From NCBI GenBank assembly GCA_018303845.1, contig JAGVXH010000005.1, positions 1 to 64,000 on the forward strand: a DNA stretch of 64,000 nucleotides, written 5' to 3'. Of the stretch, positions 53,801 through 62,410 are shown one piece after another. A program made the position numbers and the translations under genes. Source of the stretch: Candidatus Pacearchaeota archaeon (GTDB lineage: Archaea > Nanobdellota > Nanobdellia > Pacearchaeales > GW2011-AR1). Each line of letters starts with the position of its first letter. The stretch's first letter is position 1. Below the pieces are notes generated by a model, which saw only the letters and a program-made list of their open reading frames with translations, ran no database searches and had not been told where the DNA came from.

Positions 53801-54012
53801 TTAACTCCGGTTATATTATCAAGTGTATCTATATTACTAACCGTTATATTATAAACCGACTCAACAGATTCATTAACAGAAAATGCACTAAGGCCACTAG
53901 TTGGCGCAACAGTCAAAGCTGCAAAAGCAAAAGTAATAGATAAAAAAATTCCCAAAAATAAAAAAATTCCCAAAAATAAATTATAATTATTTTTAATTAA
54001 TCTTTTTTTCAT
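50899..54012 (-). CDS. Surface-anchored protein with DUF3494 ice-binding domain
   Basis: 1037 aa: N-terminal signal/anchor (KNNYNLFLGIFLFLGIFL), Ig-like and Asn/Thr-rich repeats, then a DUF3494 ice-binding domain at about 255-482 (ANFTILSKTQITTTGTTAII, GDIGVSP, GNVYAADY, DDVWIFSISGNL, LSGGAQASNIFWAVAG, LTGRALGQKEVTL). Further Ig-like repeats, a Ser-Gly linker, a beta domain and a C-terminal TM follow. KGIITGNVVFD lies just outside the last TM. DUF3494 proteins bind ice or act as adhesins in cold-adapted microbes. Confidence 0.88.
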   Translation of the reverse strand: MKKRLIKNNYNLFLGIFLFLGIFLSITFAFAALTVAPTSGLSAFSVNESVESVYNITVSNIDTLDNITGVNITFPSVFSFAADSNGTNVTSSLFSNTTVSLIWNNDTVSLVENGTLAYFWFNATASSPGNYNFTITTTNSTGWTVVSTIGVTVNDTTGPVIALPGYVNATTKTSFQTLALNISAVDASSNISVCIINVNGTNQTISYVSGWCNTTSIALTNLANGNHTINVYANDTLNNFGLNDSYVVQINGSLYTQATVDLGTAANFTILSKTQITTTGTTAIIGDIGVSPAAASFIQGFGLSLDSSECFSTSSLVSGNVYAADYSTLNCTTPADLTAAVSAMEAAWTDANGRTNPVANELGTGNIGGMTLVAGFYDWTTGVTIPTDVTLYGDSDDVWIFSISGNLDISSATSVVLSGGAQASNIFWAVAGTTTLGTTSQFKGNILGGPDTTTIALQNGAVLTGRALGQKEVTLIANTISVSNVTSTPPGISLPLYVNGTTKTNLQTLTLNISLTNEGTGRSACVVNANGTNQTIAYVSGWCNTSLIALTGLADGNNTIFVYANDTLGTFGLNDSYVVQIDSTTPAIDYGTGTSVDNANVSVSNIYVNASVTEVNEVNITFRLYNTTGIVNTTTYTDATHTINWTGLSDTTHTYNVTIVDIAGNINSTATRTINIDTTSPSSIVFVSPSANNSNVSTSNIFINVTAADSGTLSTIFIRLYNSSVVLINSSLGTSSPTSINFTNLTDGVYYYNATSNDTLGNANNSGRYTILLDSVDPVITFACSDSAVQIGGTVTCTCSATDASSGVSSITYTTNPSTSVAGTITTNCTAVDYAGNSVLAETTYTVDAASSGSSGSSGSYPTYSPSATDLSTGYDISLGRGYKVDFNLAGQSHTLKVDSISGDKVTITVSSTPVTFDLVPGQTKKVDVDGNGVYDLDVYLKSVSAGRAEILLTSISESVPVASTGAVAGVDVVPAKEMPVVKTEEMDKGIITGNVVFDTIGGNRFIAGLIVVLVVLLIFVIIYWKNVKKQFLKLKS
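52565..53250 (-). other. DUF3494 ice-binding domain coding region
   Basis: This part of the 1037-aa gene encodes the beta-solenoid ice-binding module, recognised by the ordered motifs SKTQITTTG, GDIGVSP, GNIGG, DDVWIF, GGAQASNIFW and GRALGQ. All conserved segments appear present, so the domain looks intact. Confidence 0.85.
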
Positions 54013-54226
54013 ACTTTATTGCTACTACAATAAGCTTATCTATTTTCTCACTAAGATATTCGTATGTACCCGCGCAAAATTATCAAAGTTAATTTTATAC
54101 CCTTTGCCAGAATAAATATCACACTCAATAAAAAGTTCAGTCCAAGAAAAAAACATATTAGAGAATCACTACTTCAGAATAAATTACAATCATAACCACA
54201 GCAGTCACAATTAAAGCTTAAAAGAA

Positions 54227-55222
54227 CTATCCATAATATTCTTCTTCAAACATTCTTAATATTAAAATAGTTAATGCGAGCAACAAAGGACCTATAAAAA
54301 TACCCATTACTCCGAAAGATAATACTCCCACAAAAATACCTACAAGACTCACTAAAGGATGAATTTTTGATATCTTTTCAGCCAGATAAGGTCTTATGAG
54401 ATTATCTATATTGCTTAATATAAGTCCAAAAATAAGAATTCCTCCGCCTGCCCTATAATCTCCTTGAAAAAATTGAATCACAGCTGCAGGAATCCAGACA
54501 AATGGAGGACCTATAACCGGGAAAAAAGATAATATTGCAGTAACAAATCCCCATAGAAATGCTCCTTGAATTCCAAATATCAAAAAAGAAATAGCTAATA
54601 ATCCCCCCTGAATCAACGCAATTATTCCCCCAACAAATACGGTACTGTAAGATATGTCCTTAAGTTTATCAACCAATTCATTAGAATTTTTTTCATTAAA
54701 TGGAACAACTTTCTTTATTTTATCATATATTGGACCCTGAGTTAGCATAAAGAATAATAAAAAGAGAGCAATAATCAAATTTATTATAAAATCTCCAATA
54801 TCTAAGGCAATATTCAAAAATAAAGAAGAAACCAATTTTCCAAATCCAATTAATTGTTGAGCCAAGATTTCCTTGCTTAACCCAGGGAATATTTTTGTTA
54901 TCCCCTTACTAACCATCTCACTTGTATCAGATATTATATTTGGATCTTGAAAAACGGAAAAGAGTTCGTTTCCCACTAATCCTAATAAAAATAATAATGG
55001 GAGGATAATAACAAAAAGGCTAATAAAAACTATAATCCAAGCAGACAATTTTTTACCCCATCCTTTTTTAATCATTAAATCATAAAGAGGAAACAAAACG
55101 ACATACAAAAGCAATCCTCCAAAAAAACCTTCAGCAAACATGTAAATCGTGTACAATAAAAATGCCGATAAGATTAAAACTATTATTGTCGCAAAATAAA
55201 ACCTAAACTTTTCTTTATTCAT
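54227..55222 (-). CDS. AI-2E/PerM-family membrane transporter
   Basis: 331 aa with about eight membrane segments. Family features include the long cytoplasmic/periplasmic stretch with FPGLSKEIL, GFVTAILSFFPVIGPPFVWI and the C-terminal VGVLSFGVMGIFIGPLLLAL. The substrate is unknown; the name comes from one bacterial member. A/T-ending codons differ from the pilus genes. The region 54013-54226 contains no gene I can support. Confidence 0.9.
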   Translation of the reverse strand: MNKEKFRFYFATIIVLILSAFLLYTIYMFAEGFFGGLLLYVVLFPLYDLMIKKGWGKKLSAWIIVFISLFVIILPLLFLLGLVGNELFSVFQDPNIISDTSEMVSKGITKIFPGLSKEILAQQLIGFGKLVSSLFLNIALDIGDFIINLIIALFLLFFMLTQGPIYDKIKKVVPFNEKNSNELVDKLKDISYSTVFVGGIIALIQGGLLAISFLIFGIQGAFLWGFVTAILSFFPVIGPPFVWIPAAVIQFFQGDYRAGGGILIFGLILSNIDNLIRPYLAEKISKIHPLVSLVGIFVGVLSFGVMGIFIGPLLLALTILILRMFEEEYYG

Positions 55223-55251
55223 TTTTCTAAATAATTTATCATCTCAATAAT

Positions 55252-55401
55252 TTATTTAGTTTTAATCTTGTCCTTAGCTCTTTTTGCCATTTTCCCAATT
55301 GCCCTTTTGAGGACTTTCTTCTCTTCGTCCACAATTTCCTCCGTCAAGGGATCTCTCGCAATTGTTTCAGCAATTGTTTTTAATTGTTTTTTCATTTTCA
55401 T
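55252..55401 (-). CDS. 49-aa charged helical protein
   Basis: MKMKKQLKTIAETIARDPLT then EEIVDEEKKVLKRAIGKMAK. Highly charged, probably one or two helices. Overlaps the upstream two-TM gene by ATGA and lies 30 bp before the transporter gene, so it is likely in one operon. Not recognised. Confidence 0.55.
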   Translation of the reverse strand: MKMKKQLKTIAETIARDPLTEEIVDEEKKVLKRAIGKMAKRAKDKIKTK

Positions 55402-55721
55402 TTTAAACTCCTATAGATTAAGCCAATGACATAAAGAAGAACTCCCAAGCCAAGATAAATCATCCATATTTTAATCATTGGGAAAAAATCATTAATCATT
55501 AATCCTATACCTATTAGAAATAATAAAGATCCCAAAAGGACAAACATAAAATATGTTATTTGTTTTTTTAAAGTAGATTTAAGGAAAGAAAAATCTCCTA
55601 ACTTCTGAAGCAAATCCTCTGTGTTATCCCCTATAGATTCAAACAATGACCCCACAATCCTATCAAACAGCAACTTCAAAGGATATGTTTTCTTCATTTT
55701 TTTAATTTCTTTTTTCTTCAT
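55398..55721 (-). CDS. Two-TM small membrane protein
   Basis: 107 aa: Lys-rich N-terminus, amphipathic middle (RIVGSLFESIGDNTEDLLQK) and two adjacent membrane helices at about 55-78 and 82-104. Operon with the charged 49-aa gene and the PerM-like transporter. Function unknown. Confidence 0.6.
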   Translation of the reverse strand: MKKKEIKKMKKTYPLKLLFDRIVGSLFESIGDNTEDLLQKLGDFSFLKSTLKKQITYFMFVLLGSLLFLIGIGLMINDFFPMIKIWMIYLGLGVLLYVIGLIYRSLK

Positions 55722-55738
55722 TTTTACCCAAATATAAT

Positions 55739-55897
55739 TTAGCCTGCAATCATTACAGAATTAGCATCCAATATAACCTCTTTTTGTTCAAATACTCTTT
55801 CGTTTAATATTGCACCAATATTAAACACAGCCAACCCATCAACACCAACGACCATTCCTCCAAATCCTCCATTTCCAATAATCACACATTTTTTCAT
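55739..55897 (-). pseudogene. Remnant of a second DUF3494 ice-binding domain (52 aa)
   Basis: The short frame starts MKKCVIIGNGGFGGMVVGVD and continues IGAILNERVFEQKEVILDAN then SVMIAG. The second part matches the end of the DUF3494 domain in the 1037-aa protein (GAVLTGRALGQKEVTLIANT). The first part does not match. It looks like a decayed or recombined 3' fragment; it could still be expressed as a small protein. Confidence 0.6.
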
Positions 55898-56065
55898 ATT
55901 TTTATTAATTTTTTAAATTATATATACCTGAAGACGAATATATGTTCACTCTCCACGCCAAAATAAATCATAAACCAACCAACTATGCAAATTATTCTAG
56001 AACAATCCGTCTCATCTAATTAGATTTCATATCCCTTATTTACTCCAATCATATCTAAAAACTTA

Positions 56066-56452
56066 TCACATATTCCGACTCAAAACCAAAACTCCGACAA
56101 CCCCAACCGCAAACAAAATAGCCCCGAATAAACCACTCCCAACATCAGCAAACCCAACAACATTCCCTGTAATATTCCCAAGTAACATCAGCCCACCCAA
56201 AGCAAAAAGAGCAAGCGCCAAAGAATACAAAGCCTTAACCTTCACACGAGGGTCCATATGTTCCCTAACACTTTTATAATCATAATAGGCTCTTCTCTTT
56301 TCAAGTGGGCTCAGATTCTTAACATTCCTTATCCTTCTCTTCACAATCCACTCAGCATTCTCCCATTGGCCATTATCAATAAAAGCATAAAGAATCTTCC
56401 TATATTGTTCATCTACTTCGCCTCTAGAAATATCACCTAAACCACCAACCAT
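56066..56452 (-). CDS. Two-TM protein with TGNVV motif
   Basis: 128 aa from ATG 56452, chosen because TTTTATATAG lies about 25 bases upstream (a TTG three codons earlier is possible). Soluble helical N-terminal part (about 1-70), then two membrane helices separated by GNITGNVVGFADVG. Function unknown. Confidence 0.6.
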   Translation of the reverse strand: MVGGLGDISRGEVDEQYRKILYAFIDNGQWENAEWIVKRRIRNVKNLSPLEKRRAYYDYKSVREHMDPRVKVKALYSLALALFALGGLMLLGNITGNVVGFADVGSGLFGAILFAVGVVGVLVLSRNM

Positions 56453-56491
56453 ATCAATCAAAACGATCTTGTCTATATAAAATTAATCATA

Positions 56492-57172
56492 CTAAAAATT
56501 TTCCCTCTTATCTCTCTTGGAATAAATTTCACTCCCAAGAATCGCAGATATAGTATATGCTAACGCAAACTCACAATAAATAGAAGGAAAAGCAAGCCCC
56601 ATAGCAGGAAAAATAGAAAGCAAAAGAAGTGGAGCGATAATAGTAACAGTGCCAATAATAATCCAAAAATAATAAATTTTATGCATATTTCTTTTTTTAA
56701 TATGTAAAAGAAAAATTACCCCCACTATAAGTATAAACCCAAAATAATAAGTTAAATAAGCAATAGATAAAAAAAGATGCTTGGAAGAATACAAAAATGT
56801 TTCAACATAAACAAAAAGCCAAGAACAATTAGCATTTAAAATAAAATCTTCTTTAATAAAAACAATAAAAGTGACCACTACGGGGAAAACATAAAGAACC
56901 CAATTCCAAAATTTAGTATTGGTAAATCTAATCGCCATATGCAAACCAACGGCAGGCAAAAATGTATATGTCGCAAACCCAACAGATGCCCACAAAAAAG
57001 AATTACTAGAAACACAAAGCATAAATTCACTAAACTGATAAAAACCCAAAATATAAACAAAAATAGCAGAAAAAACTGGAACCAAATAATTTTTATATCT
57101 AAACAAAATAAAACTAGCAACGACAAATTCTACTATTGCAGTAGTCAACGAAACCCATGGAGTAAAACACAT
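56492..57172 (-). CDS. Seven-TM hypothetical membrane protein
   Basis: 226 aa starting MCFTPWVSLTTAIVEFVVAS; TATTTAAATAG about 28 bases upstream supports this start over one eight codons earlier. About seven membrane segments, few charged residues. It resembles the 7TM sensor modules seen before histidine kinases, but there is no kinase domain. Confidence 0.6.
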   Translation of the reverse strand: MCFTPWVSLTTAIVEFVVASFILFRYKNYLVPVFSAIFVYILGFYQFSEFMLCVSSNSFLWASVGFATYTFLPAVGLHMAIRFTNTKFWNWVLYVFPVVVTFIVFIKEDFILNANCSWLFVYVETFLYSSKHLFLSIAYLTYYFGFILIVGVIFLLHIKKRNMHKIYYFWIIIGTVTIIAPLLLLSIFPAMGLAFPSIYCEFALAYTISAILGSEIYSKRDKRENF

Positions 57173-57209
57173 ATTAAAATCCAACAATAAAAACACTATT
57201 TAAATATTT

Positions 57210-59501
57210 TCAAACCCCTAATTTCTTCGCTTCAACTTCAAGCCACCTCTTCCACTTCGCAAAAACGATATCTCCTTTCGGCACTCCAACATCCCCAGTC
57301 ACCTCATCGCTAATCTGATGAAACGCATTGTTAGACATAACCGTAAAATCCCCTTCTAAAATCTCAGGCAGATTCTCTCTAATAGAAAAATCTACACTCT
57401 CTTGCTTAATCTTAGCACGAAGCAAAACATTATCCCAAACCGCATCCCAGTCCCCAGCCCAACCCTTAACATTACTTGCAATCTCTTTCATAATCTCCGA
57501 ATCCCCATTCATCAAATCATCAGTCGCCTCCAACTTATCTCGCTTAACATCGTACTTCATCAAATCAACAAATCCCCCTTCGGCCAAAGGGTCCTTGTCC
57601 CAATGCTTCCGAACCTCACTAATAGACAAAACCCGTCGCCAAGAATGAAGCCCATCCGCAGTCTTAATCGGATTAGCGACAACAATAATATCCGTCGCCT
57701 TAAAACTCGTAACCGGAACATCCAAGTCATTACAAACTCTATCAAATACAGAATATGGACTTCCACCATGAATCGTACCAGCAACAACATTTGCAAGAGC
57801 CCCAACCCTCATCGCCTCATACAAAGCCTTCGCCTCACTAGAACGAATCTCTCCAACAATTAAAGACGAATCGCCCAAACGAAGACTCGCCCGAATCCCT
57901 TCCTCTGCAGAAACCTCCGACGATTCACCCCCCAAAGCCGACCGAACCTTCATTGACAAAATATCATAATCAAGCTTCCTCATCGCAGACACGGGCAACT
58001 CCAGAGTATCTTCAATAGTAATAATTCTCTTATTGGGCATAATCTCCAAAAGCAAAGCCCCTAAAAGCGAAGTCTTTCCCGACGACCTAGTCCCAGCAAC
58101 AAGCATCGTCCGTGCCCCATCAATCATAAAACTCAAAAGCCCCGCACTCAAACTATCCATCATCCCATTCTTAATAAAAAGCGGCAAAGTCCAAGGCTTA
58201 CTTCTATGTCTTCTCAAAGTATAAGCAAGCCCACCAGCGGACAAAGGCTCCTGAATAATCGCAACTCTCGCGCTCACATCCCCAAGCTCCAAATTCGTAT
58301 CTAATATAGGGTTAGCCTCATCAAGTGCCCGCCCACTAATCATCCTAAACTTCGCAGCCCAAGAATCCGCATCCTCCATCGACGGAACCAAATTACTAAC
58401 ACACTCACCAAATTCATTATGCCTAACAAAAATCTTAGACAAACTAACCGGAGCATTAACCATAATATCCTGCAAATCCTCATCTTGCAACAACACTTCT
58501 AAAACTCCAAACCCAATCGTATGCCGAACCAAAATATTCGCAAGCTTCTTCAAATCCCCATAACTCAAAACAACATTCTTGCTTCCAGCCAAATCACTAA
58601 TCAAATCCCGAGCAACATTATAAAAAACTTGCCGCGTTCTCTCAGGATCGCTAAATTCTTCAGCAGTCGGTCGATGCTCAATTAAAACATTCCGCGCCAA
58701 ATTTAAAAGCATATGATGGTCCTCATCTAACAAATATTCAGGCGGAGACAAATGATAAACCAACTTTGCCTTATTCGGAACTTTAAAAATACTAACCAAG
58801 CTCTCATCGCTCCCACTCGCAATGCTATACTGCTTCACAATCTCGGCATCCGTCGGAATCTTCGCAACCATCCGCGTGAAAGTAAAATTCGGCATAATAT
58901 CCGCACGAAAAACCTCTCCATATATCGCCCTATCTCCAACAGAATACGAATCAAAAAAATCCTTCAACCGTCGAACAAGCTCCAAATCCTCAAACCATCC
59001 TTCCAACTTCTCCAGCAACCGAACATAATCACTCTCCCTACTCCTCACACTTTGCCCCTTACCCCTCTTCACCTGTTGTGCCTTCAACCGAAACAATTTC
59101 CCACGCAACTCACGATAAGCCAAAATCGGATCCACAGATAATAACTCATTAACAATCCTATTCAAAAAAACATAGGCCTCTTCATAATCCTCGCCAAGTC
59201 CGCTAAGTCTCTCGGAAGAAACAATCCGCTCCTGCTTCATTAAAAAAGTAACTAATGCAGCAACCCCCTGCAACATTCTAACCTGCGAAAAATCATAAGA
59301 ATAATTTCTCTGCTGCACAAAAACAATCCGCGCAATATTAGACTCCTCGCGAAGCGCATCAATTGTCCGTCCCATCACTTCCGAAAAATCAACAAGCGAC
59401 GGAACAATTCGGTCACCCAAATAATTCACATACATCACATTCTCTCCACTGTCCCGAACAACCTCATAAGAATACAAAGCCGCGTCCCCCTTAAACATCA
59501 T
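57210..59501 (-). CDS. Type IV pilus/archaellum-type assembly ATPase (GspE/PilB/FlaI family)
   Basis: 763 aa, longer than FlaI (about 550) through N- and C-terminal extensions. Walker A GTRSSGKTSLLG, the Asp box ITIEDTLELP, Walker B-like SSLIVGEIRSSEA and the His box AGTIHGGSP are all present near residues 440-580. GAGGTGA is 9 bases before the ATG. It would power the TadC-like platform encoded at 48.6-50.8 kb. Confidence 0.93.
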   Translation of the reverse strand: MMFKGDAALYSYEVVRDSGENVMYVNYLGDRIVPSLVDFSEVMGRTIDALREESNIARIVFVQQRNYSYDFSQVRMLQGVAALVTFLMKQERIVSSERLSGLGEDYEEAYVFLNRIVNELLSVDPILAYRELRGKLFRLKAQQVKRGKGQSVRSRESDYVRLLEKLEGWFEDLELVRRLKDFFDSYSVGDRAIYGEVFRADIMPNFTFTRMVAKIPTDAEIVKQYSIASGSDESLVSIFKVPNKAKLVYHLSPPEYLLDEDHHMLLNLARNVLIEHRPTAEEFSDPERTRQVFYNVARDLISDLAGSKNVVLSYGDLKKLANILVRHTIGFGVLEVLLQDEDLQDIMVNAPVSLSKIFVRHNEFGECVSNLVPSMEDADSWAAKFRMISGRALDEANPILDTNLELGDVSARVAIIQEPLSAGGLAYTLRRHRSKPWTLPLFIKNGMMDSLSAGLLSFMIDGARTMLVAGTRSSGKTSLLGALLLEIMPNKRIITIEDTLELPVSAMRKLDYDILSMKVRSALGGESSEVSAEEGIRASLRLGDSSLIVGEIRSSEAKALYEAMRVGALANVVAGTIHGGSPYSVFDRVCNDLDVPVTSFKATDIIVVANPIKTADGLHSWRRVLSISEVRKHWDKDPLAEGGFVDLMKYDVKRDKLEATDDLMNGDSEIMKEIASNVKGWAGDWDAVWDNVLLRAKIKQESVDFSIRENLPEILEGDFTVMSNNAFHQISDEVTGDVGVPKGDIVFAKWKRWLEVEAKKLGV

Positions 59502-59594
59502 TTACCGTATTCACCTCGAGCAACCAAAACAAAAAAGATTATTAAAACATATGTGTCCTAAACAATTATAAACTTCTGAAACCTTCCCATAATC

Positions 59595-59984
59595 ATGACG
59601 CATCCGCAAGACACCGACGCCCAAATCAAATTCCTCTTATCTGATTTCAACACAAGATTAAAAGACACAGACGAACGAAACAAATTAATCAGAGAACGAG
59701 TCCTTCTTCTAGGAAAAAACCTAATCTCATCTCGCCAAGAAACAGAAGACGAAATAAAAGCAATCAAACAAGAAAATGCCCAAATAAAACAAGACCTAGA
59801 AAAATTAAAAAGAACTTCTCTTTCCCTTCTAACAGAATTCAACAAATTCGTCAAGCGAGAAGAACTAGCCCTAGTAGAAAGAATGCTCAAAGATTTCCAG
59901 CCACTAGAATTCATGCGAAGAAAAGACGTAGAAGAATTAATAGACAATAAAATAAATATAAAAACCACAAAACCCAAACAATAA
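59595..59984 (+). CDS. Coiled-coil protein, pilus-locus associated
   Basis: 129 aa, almost entirely helical with heptads from about 25 to 85 (ETEDEIKAIKQENAQIKQDL). CAATTATAAACTT about 25 bases upstream gives a leaderless start. Divergent from the ATPase gene and followed one base later by another coiled-coil gene. It recalls the coiled-coil accessory proteins of archaella (FlaC/D/E) only in general style. Confidence 0.55.
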   Translation: MTHPQDTDAQIKFLLSDFNTRLKDTDERNKLIRERVLLLGKNLISSRQETEDEIKAIKQENAQIKQDLEKLKRTSLSLLTEFNKFVKREELALVERMLKDFQPLEFMRRKDVEELIDNKINIKTTKPKQ

Positions 59985-59985
59985 C

Positions 59986-60672
59986 ATGACAATTTTAGAT
60001 AAAATAATTCAAATGCAAAAAGAAGGTATATCCGACAACGAAATAATGGCACAACTGCAAAATGAAGGAATCCGCCCATCTCTAATAAGCGACGCATTCC
60101 AACAAGCCAAAATAAAAAACGCCGTCTCACCTCTAGAAGAACCAATAGACCAATATCAAGAACAACAAATGCCATATCCTCAAGAAATGCAACCATCAAT
60201 AATGCCAACTCAAAGCCAAACAGCATCACAGCCACCAATCCAATACGCACCACAACCTCAAGAACAATACCAACAGCCACAACAACAATACGACTACTAT
60301 ACACCACAACCTCAAGCCTATTCAGAACAAGATTACTACCCACAACAAGAAGGTTACGGAACAGAAACAATATCAGAAATAGCTCAACAAGTAGTAACCG
60401 AATCCCTCGATGCCTACAAATCAAAAGTCGGAGACATAGCCTCATTCAAATCCCAAATCCAAAACAAAGTAAACGATATAGACGACCGACTAAAAAGAAT
60501 CGAAAATTCAATAGACCGTCTTCAGCAAGCAATCCTTGGGAAAATAGGAGAATTCGGAGAATCAAGTGCCATGATTCATCAAGATCTAGACAACCTCCAC
60601 GGAACAATGTCAAAACTGATGAACCCACTAATTGACAACGTAAATGAAATGAGAAAAATTTCTAAAAAATAA
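59986..60672 (+). CDS. Protein with UBA-like N-terminus, Gln/Pro/Tyr-rich linker and coiled coil
   Basis: 228 aa. Residues 1-40 form a small three-helix-like module (IIQMQKEGISDNEIMAQLQN). About 55-120 is Q/P/Y-rich and disordered. About 125-228 is coiled coil (VNDIDDRLKRIENSIDRLQQ). Co-transcribed with the previous coiled-coil gene. Possibly a cytoplasmic adaptor of the pilus machine; function not known. Confidence 0.55.
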   Translation: MTILDKIIQMQKEGISDNEIMAQLQNEGIRPSLISDAFQQAKIKNAVSPLEEPIDQYQEQQMPYPQEMQPSIMPTQSQTASQPPIQYAPQPQEQYQQPQQQYDYYTPQPQAYSEQDYYPQQEGYGTETISEIAQQVVTESLDAYKSKVGDIASFKSQIQNKVNDIDDRLKRIENSIDRLQQAILGKIGEFGESSAMIHQDLDNLHGTMSKLMNPLIDNVNEMRKISKK

Positions 60673-60675
60673 AAA

Positions 60676-61161
60676 CTAACCCTTCTTAGTAATCGTAACC
60701 GAAACTATACCTGCAATCACCAAAAGCAAAACCATCCCAAACCATTCCGTATCAAACCAACTTCTAATCATCCCCCAATTAATAGCCCAATTAAAAATAT
60801 AAGCAGAACTAATCACAAAAAAAACCACACCTAGGCCGAAGACAATCATACCAAGCCAACTTTTCTCTCCTCCAAAGAATTTCCCTATATCCACTCCAGG
60901 AACAAGTGCAACTAGTGTAATCAAGAAAAAGACTGTAACAACCGCCATCCCAAACCATGCACCACTCCATTCGACAAACTCAACAAGCTGAGCCTCAACA
61001 ATAAAAAAACTAGAAACAATAAAAGAAATAAAAATCATCATCGTAGGACTATTCCCCAAAATAGCACTCTTAACAAGCAATGCATAAACAACAATAAATA
61101 CCAACAAAAAAGCAAAAATAGGCAAAAAGTACCCAATCGTAGAAACAGAAGCTACTGCCAT
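60676..61161 (-). CDS. Multi-TM membrane protein, paralog 1
   Basis: 161 aa from MAVASVSTIGYFLPIFAFLL (TAATG overlap with the upstream gene; an upstream Cys-rich extension is rejected). About five membrane helices. Shares the helix-plus-motif start LPIFAFLLVFIVVYALLVKS-AILG with the next two genes. Product unknown. Confidence 0.65.
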   Translation of the reverse strand: MAVASVSTIGYFLPIFAFLLVFIVVYALLVKSAILGNSPTMMIFISFIVSSFFIVEAQLVEFVEWSGAWFGMAVVTVFFLITLVALVPGVDIGKFFGGEKSWLGMIVFGLGVVFFVISSAYIFNWAINWGMIRSWFDTEWFGMVLLLVIAGIVSVTITKKG

Positions 61162-61658
61162 TAAGGACCCTTCTTCCCGCCTTTTGAAGCAACAACAATT
61201 ACTGCAATAATAGCACCCAAAACTAAAAGCGCCCAAACATTTTCAGCAAACCATCCGCCGAATCCACCAAGATTACTCCATTCATCCCAAGAGCTAAGCG
61301 ACCAGATAATCGTCCCAATCCCAATAATAAAACCAAATGGAACCAACTTGCCCAAATCCGTGCCATCACCCTTAGTAAAAAATCCCAAAAAAATTAATAT
61401 CACCAAAAACAAACTAAGACCAACTCCAAATCTCGGAAAAACGATTGCATAAAACTGACTTACAAAATCAAACTGCAAACTAAGCAAACCCAAAGCAACC
61501 GAAATAATCGCCAAAATTCCATCATTCTCATCTCCCAAAATCTTACTCTTCTTCAAAATAGCAAACACAACCGCGAAAATCAACAAAAACGGAATCACAT
61601 AAGAAAAAACGCCCATATCATTCCAGATATTCAAAACATCCGTAATCGTAGTAACCAT
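61161..61658 (-). CDS. Multi-TM membrane protein, paralog 2
   Basis: 165 aa; conserved IPFLLIFAVVFAILKKSKIL followed by GDENDGILAIISVALGL. About five membrane helices and a basic tail KGGKKGP. Overlaps paralog 1. Probably arose by tandem duplication. Confidence 0.65.
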   Translation of the reverse strand: MVTTITDVLNIWNDMGVFSYVIPFLLIFAVVFAILKKSKILGDENDGILAIISVALGLLSLQFDFVSQFYAIVFPRFGVGLSLFLVILIFLGFFTKGDGTDLGKLVPFGFIIGIGTIIWSLSSWDEWSNLGGFGGWFAENVWALLVLGAIIAVIVVASKGGKKGP

Positions 61659-61696
61659 ATCCTAAACCATCAATCCATATTTATATATCTTTCCAA

Positions 61697-62173
61697 CTAA
61701 GACTTTTTCTTCCCGCCAAAAACAGCAACAGCCATGACACCCAATATAATAACAACCATAATCACATTCATCCAAATATCATCACCAGCCCCACCAAAAG
61801 AGTCCCAAATCTTATTCCCCCAACCCGTAACAAACAAAACAACCACAACAGTAAACACAGCAGCCAAACCACCAAAAGTATATTTTAAACCATTAGGCAT
61901 AGAACTCAAATCCCCAGCAGCAAAACCATACAAAACAAAAAACACCAAAAGAATAGCAACACCAACAGCCATCCAAGGCATCAATCCAACAACAATATCC
62001 CGTGGACCAGGAACACCAATCAAAATCAAACCAACAACCATCCCAACAATCGCATCAACCTGAGCCTTCCCATCTCCCAAAATCTTCGACTTCTGTAAAA
62101 TCGCAAACACAACAACAAACACTAACAAGAACGGCAACAACATCTCCGTAAAAAACACATTCTCAAATATCAT
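61697..62173 (-). CDS. Multi-TM membrane protein, paralog 3
   Basis: 158 aa from MIFENVFFTEMLLPFLLVFV, chosen because TTTTAAATAAG is about 25 bases upstream. Conserved VFAILQKSKILGDGKAQVDA; about five helices and tail GGKKKS. First gene of the three-paralog operon. Possibly a membrane ring or channel near the pilus base; inference only. Confidence 0.65.
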   Translation of the reverse strand: MIFENVFFTEMLLPFLLVFVVVFAILQKSKILGDGKAQVDAIVGMVVGLILIGVPGPRDIVVGLMPWMAVGVAILLVFFVLYGFAAGDLSSMPNGLKYTFGGLAAVFTVVVVLFVTGWGNKIWDSFGGAGDDIWMNVIMVVIILGVMAVAVFGGKKKS

Positions 62174-62281
62174 ATCAACACTAACAATCAAACTTATTTA
62201 AAACTTACTAACCTCTAAATCCAATCCCATCCATATACTAATTCCTAAAATCAATTAAAGAATAAACCTGCAAATTAAATG

Positions 62282-62323
62282 TTCATGCGAAGACATGCGG
62301 CGTAGCCCATGGATTTGCATGAA
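62282..62323. repeat. Family B-like intergenic hairpin, copy 4 (divergent)
   Basis: TTCATGCGAAGACATGCGG and CCCATGGATTTGCATGAA form a stem with a CGTAG loop. Length and CATG words resemble the family B copies, but the GGAACCC tail is missing. The rest of 62174-62410 shows no gene. Confidence 0.5.
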
Positions 62324-62410
62324 ATATTAATAACCAACAAAAACCCAACTTCTAATTATCAAAAATTAACAAATACAAATCTTCAATTTATTAAAATTTA
62401 AATTTCCCTT

